A stretch of 64,000 nt of DNA from Aricia agestis (taxonomy: Eukaryota > Arthropoda > Insecta > Lepidoptera > Lycaenidae). Under the pieces are notes generated by a model. The model had not been told where the DNA came from and did no database searches. It was given only the letters and a program-made list of their open reading frames with translations. The translations under genes were made by a program, and so were the position numbers. Shown piece after piece: positions 57,370-64,000 of this stretch (position 1 is its first letter; every line of letters begins with the position of its first letter). The DNA lies in NCBI RefSeq assembly GCF_905147365.1, contig NC_056428.1:28178001-28242000 (forward strand), written 5' to 3'.

Positions 57370-57713
57370 CTGCAAAAAACACAATAAGTAAAACATACAA
57401 ACAGAAGGGAAGTTGACTTAGGTTTCGTTAAAGGTTTGATTACAATATAGTGATAGAGCGTGAATTATTTTCTACCGATATTGTTATAAAATTAAACATA
57501 TACTTACTTAATAATATAAATAAGGGTGGTAAAGGGTCATAAAAGCCATGCATTTTATTAGAATTTTTGTCGTTGCGGTGGCTTGCCGCGTAGATCGGAA
57601 TCGGAAAGCAAACGAACTACATACTTAGTAATCTGTGGTGACTGGTGAGGCGTCGTGCGACACCGATTAACTTCATTACCTGTTTCAGTGTGAGATGACT
57701 CTTATAATTTCGT
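57370..57713. other. Intron sequence, no feature seen
   Basis: No recognised repeat or exon. Confidence 0.5.
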
Positions 57714-57943
57714 AATGGGGATTGTCCATTTTTTTTTTTTGCTCATTACAAAAACATTTCGAGGAATAAGGTCAGTGATCGTTTTTCTGTATATAAACGA
57801 AAAAAAAAACCATTAGTTACTTATATTTTTGAACAAATATGTTTAACCTTTGTTTGACCTTCAATGGCGTTAAATTAGCAATAAATTCGACCAACATTAC
57901 GTTTCGAACTTTTAGTAAGATTCTCGTATCAGCTTTCACATAA

Positions 57944-58840
57944 AGAGCTCCGGAGACGATCAAACGGTTTGATTCAAACCTTACGTGTTTGATGCAACCG
58001 TTTGATGTCGGTTTGAACGGTTTGTCAAACGACACTGCGCAGTTTCATTCAATACGCGCTGTCGAGTACACGTCTTGTAATGCAGAAGATGCCCTAGATT
58101 GTAGAACGAGGATCGCGATTTTCTTATCTTATGTTTATAACGTTAATGTCCTCTGTCAGAAGAGAAAAAAAAAAGATATACGTGGAAGAGCCATGCTTCT
58201 GCACGAATGGGCCGGCTCGACCGAAGAAATACCACGTTCTCACAGAAAACCGGCGTGACACAGCGCTTGCGCTGTGTTCGCCGAGTGAGTGAGTTTACCG
58301 GAGGCCCAATCCCCTAACCTATTCCCTTCCCTACCCTCCCCTATTCCCATCCCATCCCTACCCTCCCCTATTACCCTATTCCCTCTTAAAAGGCCTGCAA
58401 CGCACCTGCAGCTCTTCTGATGCTGCGAGTGTACATGGGCGTTGGAAGTTGCTTTCCATCAGGTGACCCGTTTGCTCGTTTGCCCCCTAATTTCATAAAA
58501 AAAAGACTGGTCCAAAGAATGGTATGGACTATGGACTAACATAATATCGTTTTACCCACGAACATCTACAGAAAGTGCTAGAAACTACAGCTTCTTTCTT
58601 TTTTTCTTCTTCATAATCCAGCACTAAACTAAGCCGGGTTTGATCAAACCTTCAAATGCGTCGGAACACGATCAAACGGCGCGTCAAACACAACGAAAAT
58701 ATGAAATTTCATCAAACAAGCTTCAAACACGTAAATGTTTGACAAACCGTTCAAACTAGCTTTGTAAACGATCAAATCGGTTTGAGTCAAACCAAAATTT
58801 ACGTGTTTGAGTCAAACCGTTTGATCGTCTTCGGGGCCCT
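57944..58840. mobile_element. Inverted-repeat element with TAA duplication
   Basis: AGAGCTCCGGAGACGATCAA ... TTGATCGTCTTCGGGGCCCT. Arms are rich in CAAACGGTTTGA-type motifs. TAA at 57941-57943 and 58841-58843; the empty site in 46198-46664 has one TAA. A 3-bp TAA fits PIF/Harbinger-type transposition. Confidence 0.75.
58180..58505 (+). mobile_element. Lepidopteran retroposon, CTACCCTCC-rich (copy 2)
   Basis: ATACGTGGAAGAGCCATGCT through CCCTACCCTCCCC to ATTTCATAAAAAAAA. It sits inside the 57944-58840 element, the third layer of nesting. Confidence 0.8.
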
Positions 58841-59186
58841 TAATAAGAACTTGCATTTGACGAACCAGCCATTATAAATAAGATTGAAAGGAAATTTAAC
58901 ATACTGCAGACGTCAATTCGCGGCCGATGGTGACGTCAGAGCGAAACTTTAATTTATTGAGAAAAAACTAGCCAATGTATTTCAAAATTATTTAATTTAT
59001 ATTCTTAAAATACCCTATTTTAACGAAAAAAATAATAAAAAGTACATGTGATTTTTTTTGGACACTGCCCATTGTTTCTTTGCGAGTTTTTAGAATGCTT
59101 TATGCTTTTAAAGTTGAAACTATAATATCCTCAATTTGAGACGTATCTTGTTGTGAGTAATAATTGCAGCTTATAAAATTACTTCG

Positions 59187-59624
59187 TGTTATCGCTCGGG
59201 TATAGGTGGCGCCACTAGCTGTCACTTCCGACAGTGACAGCAATATGGAGGACTTAATGGCGGAAAGATGGCGTCACTCACAGAGGGGATGGTTGACTGT
59301 TGAGTCCCTATAAAATCATCGAACACGATCGAACGGGCTCATTCCTGGAGAAATTATAGTGAAGTGAACATCGAAAAGCTGATAGTGTTGTGAAGTAATA
59401 GTGAAGAATCACAGTGTGGTTCTATACGTTAAGTGTGATTTAAAGTTTTAAGTGTGATTGGTGGTAATGTATTCATTAAATTAATTAGCACAAAGTGAAG
59501 TGATAAATAAATATCAGATATAATATTATAATGATTGTCTATATTGTGTGATATGGGATAAATATAATGAATGTAGTAAATAAATATACTGTTACTTAAT
59601 TTAACTGTGGTATTCTTTATTATA
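59187..59624 (+). repeat. 5' LTR of deleted element
   Basis: 438 bp; TATAAA-like CCCTATAAAATC near 59307 is a candidate promoter. Confidence 0.9.
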
Positions 59625-59660
59625 TCAGAAGCGGTGATCGAACGTCCACAAATCATAAAA

Positions 59661-59816
59661 ATGGCGCGAGGTCGCAGACGTAGACGAGCGTCTTCTACAA
59701 GTTCGAGTGCAACATCATCACGCAGTTCCAGCTACAGTACAAGTGGCGAGGATAACCGCCGCCATCGTAGAACAAGAAAGCGTCGAAGAGAATCGCCAAC
59801 CAAAGCAGGTCGATAA
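59661..59816 (+). pseudogene. gag N-terminal fragment
   Basis: ATG 59661 opens an Arg/Ser-rich peptide (M-A-R-G-R-R-R-R-R ... K-R-R-R-E-S-P-T-K) of 51 residues ending at 59816. Basic and Ser-rich starts occur in some insect gypsy-type Gags. The deletion junction near 59800-59812 puts the following pol part in another frame. Confidence 0.65.
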
Positions 59817-60135
59817 AAATATAAAACTAGACGCCGAAAAACAAAAACAAGTCTTCGATGCCAAAAGGAAGGATGCGCCTTCTTATAAAATTGGAGACTT
59901 GGTGCTTATAAAAATACCAAGTATGTCTAATGAAGGTCAGAGTACTAAGCTGCTACCTCAATACAAAGGTCCCTTCCAAGTTATAGACATACTAGGTCAT
60001 GATAGATACAAAGTTGCTGACATGAGAGGAGCTGAAAGAAGTTCTAGACGTTACAACGGGGTCACATGCGCTGAGAATATGAAACCATGGATACAGATTG
60101 CGGACCCTGACACGCCGGATGTTATCGAAGAATAA
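59812..60135 (+). pseudogene. Integrase C-terminal fragment
   Basis: Encodes K-I-G-D-L-V-L-I-K, Y-K-G-P-F-Q-V-I and R-Y-K-V-A-D, the GPY/F module at the end of Ty3/gypsy integrases, closing at TAA 60133. No catalytic triad remains. It belongs to a different family from the intact element, whose module reads G-P-Y-R-I-S. Confidence 0.75.
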
Positions 60136-60523
60136 GCGTAAGATCTATGTTATCCTTTGTAATATTCTGTATGTATAAGAGTCTGGTGCATTCACTTCGA
60201 ACATCCATTTCATGTAGAGTGTAGACTAACATGTGTAATAGAAATCTGTGATGAACACTATTACAGCATGCATGGTGATACACAGCTGAGTTAAGTTTCG
60301 TGACACTCGGTTCAAACCATGTGGTTGTATTAATTGGCCGTCGATGGGATAATTTATACAACCTTAGTCGGACTCTCTAATGGATTGGATGCTAGAGTCC
60401 CTTTTTGATAATCTGTTCACTGTTCAGGATTAAGTACTTAATAATGTGTTACTTGTATGTCCTCAGCTCCTGCACCAGACCAAGTTGCTGCTCGAGGACG
60501 AGCGCAATTACAGGACGGCCGGA

Positions 60524-60961
60524 TGTTATCGCTCGGGTATAGGTGGCGCCACTAGCTGTCACTTCCGACAGTGACAGCAATATGGAGGACTTAATGGCGG
60601 AAAGATGGCGTCACTCACAGAGGGGATGGTTGACTGTTGAGTCCCTATAAAATCATCGAACACGATCGAACGGGCTCATTCCTGGAGAAATTATAGTGAA
60701 GTGAACATCGAAAAGCTGATAGTGTTGTGAAGTAATAGTGAAGAATCACAGTGTGGTTCTATACGTTAAGTGTGATTTAAAGTTTTAAGTGTGATTGGTG
60801 GTAATGTATTCATTAAATTAATTAGCACAAAGTGAAGTGATAAATAAATATCAGATATAATATTATAATGATTGTCTATATTGTGTGATATGGGATAAAT
60901 ATAATGAATGTAGTAAATAAATATACTGTTACTTAATTTAACTGTGGTATTCTTTATTATA
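60524..60961 (+). repeat. 3' LTR of deleted element
   Basis: Same as 59187-59624. Preceded by CAGGACGGCCGGA, only a weak polypurine tract. Confidence 0.9.
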
Positions 60962-61044
60962 TTCGTACTGTCAGTATCGACACTCGTCAGTAAACTCATG
61001 ACAATAAAATCTTACAGTTCTGTTGAATAATCATAATTAAGCGC

Positions 61045-61468
61045 TAAGGGCCTTTCCACATGACTTATTGGAACGAAGCTCCTTATCGCGTGTTGCGAAA
61101 GGGGGCTAGACAGAAAAAATTAAGACGAAAAGTTGTAATGCCACAAAAGTGTCGTAGCGCGTGTTTTTCTCTCTGTCTCACTTTTTTTGAGTGTGTAAAA
61201 CCTACAGGTATTTGTACATAAAAAATTATGAACTGGAACTTCGTTCCATCCGGGTGTCCCTTGACATCTCTCAAGTTTTTTTTATCGACGCTCGTTTGTA
61301 TCGATACAGATTACAGACGCAAGTTGAACGCTCAGCAAACGGAAGGAAGCTGACACGTTTTAAACTTTATCTGCCAAAAAGCGATGAAAACACGCAGAAG
61401 ACGAGCGCATCAGAAACGCGCGTCGTCAGTGCGCAAATATACGTTGTGCTTGTGTGGAAAGGCCTTAA
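61045..61468. mobile_element. MITE with TAA duplication
   Basis: TAA then GGGCCTTTCCACATGAC; right end GTGTGGAAAGGCCT then TAA. ~420 bp, no ORF with a known domain. Confidence 0.75.
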
Positions 61469-61726
61469 CAATTATTATACTAGTTAAATATCAAATGATT
61501 CCCACAGTTGAAAATAAATGAAAATATTTTAATGTTATCCTAGTACAGTCGGCGGTATAAAAAGTATATTCTAAAATATATCCCAGCCATTGGCCAGTGC
61601 TCATGAGTCATGACGTCTAGAATCGACGCCATACCACAGAATAAATATTAATAGGCCATACCGTGGATTTGTTCCGAAATAATATAATTATGCTAGTGCT
61701 GTATATGACTTTGTCATAGGACCTTT

Positions 61727-61852
61727 ATTCACTTTGATTAGTGCGAATGCAGGTGATCAGTGATTAGGAGAAAATAAAGAACTTGCACTAATCAGTCGCT
61801 GTCTACACTGGCTGATTAATAATCACCTGCACTTGCACTAATCAAAGTGAAT
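61727..61852. mobile_element. Palindromic MITE, 126 bp
   Basis: ATTCACTTTGATTAGTGC and inverse GCACTAATCAAAGTGAAT, with GCAGGTGAT / ATCACCTGC inside. Confidence 0.75.
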
Positions 61853-62407
61853 ACACGCCCATACATCACAACTCACACTTGTCTCACCAGCGTCATACCA
61901 GCAGTCAGCATATTATGAGGCCGGGTATTTGAATACCATACTTATTTGATATTATGTAAAACGTATGGTATTAAACCATGTGTCATGATAAGTGTAATGG
62001 CGCATCAAATTTTATTTTCGATAGCAAAGTTAGATTTAATTATTTTTGACATTTAACTTCGCTATCGAAAAAGGCGGACGCATTTTAACTAGTGACTACT
62101 CAGTACACTGGGTTTTATTTCGGAACCTGTAGGCATGTTTTGCAATGTTTTGACATAACGGTGGCTGTACATGACAAGTGCCGTGGTCACTTTTACTTGT
62201 TGCGGCACACTTCTACCGAGCGTGACAATTGGCAAACGCATATACACTGAATTATATGTTTGGAATATTTGAAAGTGAAATAAGGGTGTGTAATATTGAT
62301 ATGTGATGCGAATTTTATGGTCGACGAGCGCGGCGTCACGCGTGATACGCCTTGCTGCAGCTGCACACTATACATAAATCATAATAAATACTATATATTC
62401 ATCTTAT
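61853..62407. other. Intron sequence with hairpins
   Basis: TTTCGATAGC ... GCTATCGAAA at 62017-62070 and AATACCATAC ... GTATGGTATT near 61932-61975. No gene. Confidence 0.5.
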
Positions 62408-62702
62408 CTCTTATATATAAAAATGGATTTTCGAATGTGTTAGTCGCGCTAAAACTCGAAAACGGCTGAACGGATTGGGCTGATTTTAGTCTTAAAATAT
62501 TCGTAGAAATCCAGGGAAGGTTTTAAAGTGACACGAAGTTTACCGGGGCAGCTAGTCTTATATATAAAAATAGATTTTATAATGTGTTAGTCGTGCTAAA
62601 ACACGAAAACGGCTGAACGGATTGGGCTGATTTTAGTCTTAAAATATTCGGAGAAGTCCAGGGAAGGTTATAAAGTGACACGAAGTTCACCGGGACAGCT
62701 AA
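62408..62702 (+). repeat. Two tandem Helitron-like units, ~148 bp each
   Basis: Both have TTATATATAAAAATGGATTT-type starts, GAAAACGGCTGAACGGATTG and GACACGAAGTTCACCGGG-type ends. The first ends GCAGCTAG then T, the second GACAGCTAA. Confidence 0.7.
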
Positions 62703-62844
62703 TATATGATATAAATAAGATCATGATTTTGATGCTGAGAAAATTCATATCCATCAAACTATACATTACTCAACCTGAAAGGTTAAATTGCACTTGATAA
62801 TTTCGACGGCAAAGTTAGATCTTAAAAATGTATGAGACAGAACG

Positions 62845-62982
62845 CACTAGACCGCAACGTGACGCGTAGCTACCGAGATACATTACTAAATTATGTATGG
62901 AATTGACAGATTTCAACGTGACTTGTATGACGTCAAACGCAATTGGAGTCTGTCAATTCACGTTGCGCTCCGAATTGACCCT
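62845..62982. mobile_element. AGGGTCAATTC MITE, decayed copy
   Basis: AGACCGCAACGTGACGCGTA left, CGTTGCGCTCCGAATTGACC right; internal GGAATTGACAGATTTC. Confidence 0.65.
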
Positions 62983-62989
62983 TGATAAC

Positions 62990-63127
62990 ATACTAACAAG
63001 TGTGAAAGACGGACAGATAAACTTCATGCGAAATAGAACAAAGTTTTTATCCCGTAGAAATGTATGGCCTCCGCGCGAAAAACGAATTTTGGCGCAAAGC
63101 TGCAAAGGAGTTGCGGGCGTCATCTAG
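62990..63127 (+). repeat. Helitron-like tail ending CTAG
   Basis: GAAATGTATGGCCTCCGCGC, GGAGTTGCGGGCGTCAT and CTAG (63124-63127) then T. Confidence 0.5.
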
Positions 63128-63470
63128 TTTTTTTATATGTATTATCAAATTTCACCATAGAAAATATTATAATTTAACTAATAGGTAGGTATCCTGTAGT
63201 ACCCAGGTTAACAAGCAATCATTTTCGTGTCACAAAACTTTGTATTTCTATCCCAAAAAAAAAAAAACGAGGGAGTAAAAATTTTGCGAAGGTAGGAAAA
63301 GATTCTTTCTTAATAATACACATTTCTACGGACATATTGTATTTAAATAACATAATCCAAAAACTTTTTATGCGTTTACATTTTACATAAAATAAATAAA
63401 AATTACGGCCGACTAGCGTTAAATTTTGTTACACCCTCGTGAAATTACTTACAGCAGTAAAACACTCACA

Positions 63471-63695
63471 TCATCGTACTCAGAGACATCCCCTGACCCC
63501 TACCCTATTCCCTTCCCTATCCTCCCCTATTCTCTTCCCTTCCCTTTCCTACCCTCCCCTATTACCCTATTCCCTCTTAATAGGCCGGCAACGCACTTGC
63601 AGCTCTTCTGATGCTGCGAGTGTACATGGGCGACGGAAGTTGCTTTCCATCAGGTGAGCCGTTTGCTCGTTTGCCCCCTTATTTCATAAAAAAAG
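63471..63695 (+). mobile_element. Lepidopteran retroposon (copy 3, 5'-truncated)
   Basis: Begins in the CCCTACCCTATTCCC tract and ends GCCCCCTTATTTCATAAAAAA. 5' truncation plus a poly-A tail supports a LINE-driven retroposon. A CAGGGTGTAAC-type end (TTTTGTTACACCCTC) lies at 63426. Confidence 0.75.
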
Positions 63696-64000
63696 ACATT
63701 TAATTTTGATGAAGCTCCAATTTAATGAAGAGTTTGACAGATAATGTATGGGACATAATATGTCAAATTTTTTAATTAAGTACAAATCTGGGAGCACGGC
63801 AGTGCTCCAGCCAAGCTTTTTAGCAAAGGCACGGCCGTACCATACTTTTCTCGAAGCGGTTCGCGGCTTTTTCACATCCCCTTTATCTTCGATGTTAACA
63901 AAGCTAGGGATTTAGGATTTCAGTGACTAGGAGCAAGTATTAAAACTAGCTTAATCTCCAAATGACATAACATTTCGATAAATAATTTAATAGTTACGGA
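63696..64000. other. Window edge, intron sequence
   Basis: No exon found. GAGCACGGCAGTGCTC at 63792-63807 is a short palindrome. Confidence 0.5.

Larger units (their letters stand above)
57714..59073. mobile_element. Element C, second copy, interrupted
   Basis: 57714-57943 and 58841-59073 together match 46198-46664 nearly throughout. The interruption is the 897-bp element at 57944-58840. Confidence 0.8.
59187..60961 (+). mobile_element. Internally deleted LTR retrotransposon, 1775 bp
   Basis: LTRs 59187-59624 and 60524-60961 (438 bp, TGTTATCGCTCGGG ... TCTTTATTATA) look identical. TTCG flanks at 59183-59186 and 60962-60965. The 899-bp interior keeps only the start of gag and the end of integrase. 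No protease, RT or RNase H, so any movement depended on proteins from another copy. Confidence 0.9.

Noticed and set aside
57817..58035. Conserved small ORF shared with 46304-46504
   Set aside because: The shared residues reflect two copies of element C; no domain, and one frame is broken by an insertion.
63684..63875. 63-residue ORF at the right edge as a missing FTP exon
   Set aside because: No FTP motifs and no acceptor/donor pair in a compatible phase.

Overview
The window reads as nuclear DNA of a moth or butterfly (Lepidoptera). It is AT-rich and has one host gene with many small exons, separated by introns full of interspersed repeats of lepidopteran type. These include Helitron-like elements ending in CTAG, repeats ending in 'GGGTTCCGTA', a CTACCCTCC-rich retroposon, palindromic MITEs and a tRNA-derived SINE. 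The assignment rests on repeat style and gene content; no species can be named.

Host gene. Thirteen coding exons on the minus strand, from 57369 down to 139, join in one open frame of 2328 nt (776 codons). All thirteen splice junctions, including the two that lead out of the window, have GT/AG sites and compatible phases. The product is the middle of a large cell-surface protein: the second half of an FTP (fucolectin) domain, one C-type lectin domain, then nine sushi/CCP domains. This order matches furrowed (fw), the Drosophila selectin-like protein involved in eye and bristle development and planar polarity. The N-terminus lies beyond 64000. The remaining C-terminus, expected to include a membrane segment, lies before position 1.

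Layout. 1-7156: five sushi exons, with a 4.8 kb intron whose two ends carry inverted copies of one repeat. 7157-21742: four sushi domains on three exons; the introns hold a 2.2 kb hAT-like element with a perfect 8-bp target duplication, an internally deleted RTE-like LINE and many MITEs. 21743-30598: nested palindromes, a SINE, three lectin exons and one FTP exon. 30599-57273: a 26.7 kb intron that splits the FTP domain. It contains an intact Ty3/gypsy-type LTR retrotransposon (39361-44322, identical 300-bp LTRs, one gag-pol ORF), a small inverted-repeat element with a THAP exon, Helitron-like tandem arrays, and TTAA- and TA-flanked MITEs. 57370-64000: another intron, with a three-level nested insertion and a second, internally deleted LTR element with identical LTRs (59187-60961).

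There is no sign of prokaryotic content, CRISPR or rRNA. The notable biology is recent and nested transposition inside the introns of a large adhesion gene. Two LTR elements look very young because their paired LTRs are identical by eye. I found no convincing undescribed cellular system. The best leads are the THAP-bearing inverted-repeat element, the hAT-like element with large internal tandem repeats, and the deleted LTR element that appears to have been mobilised in trans.
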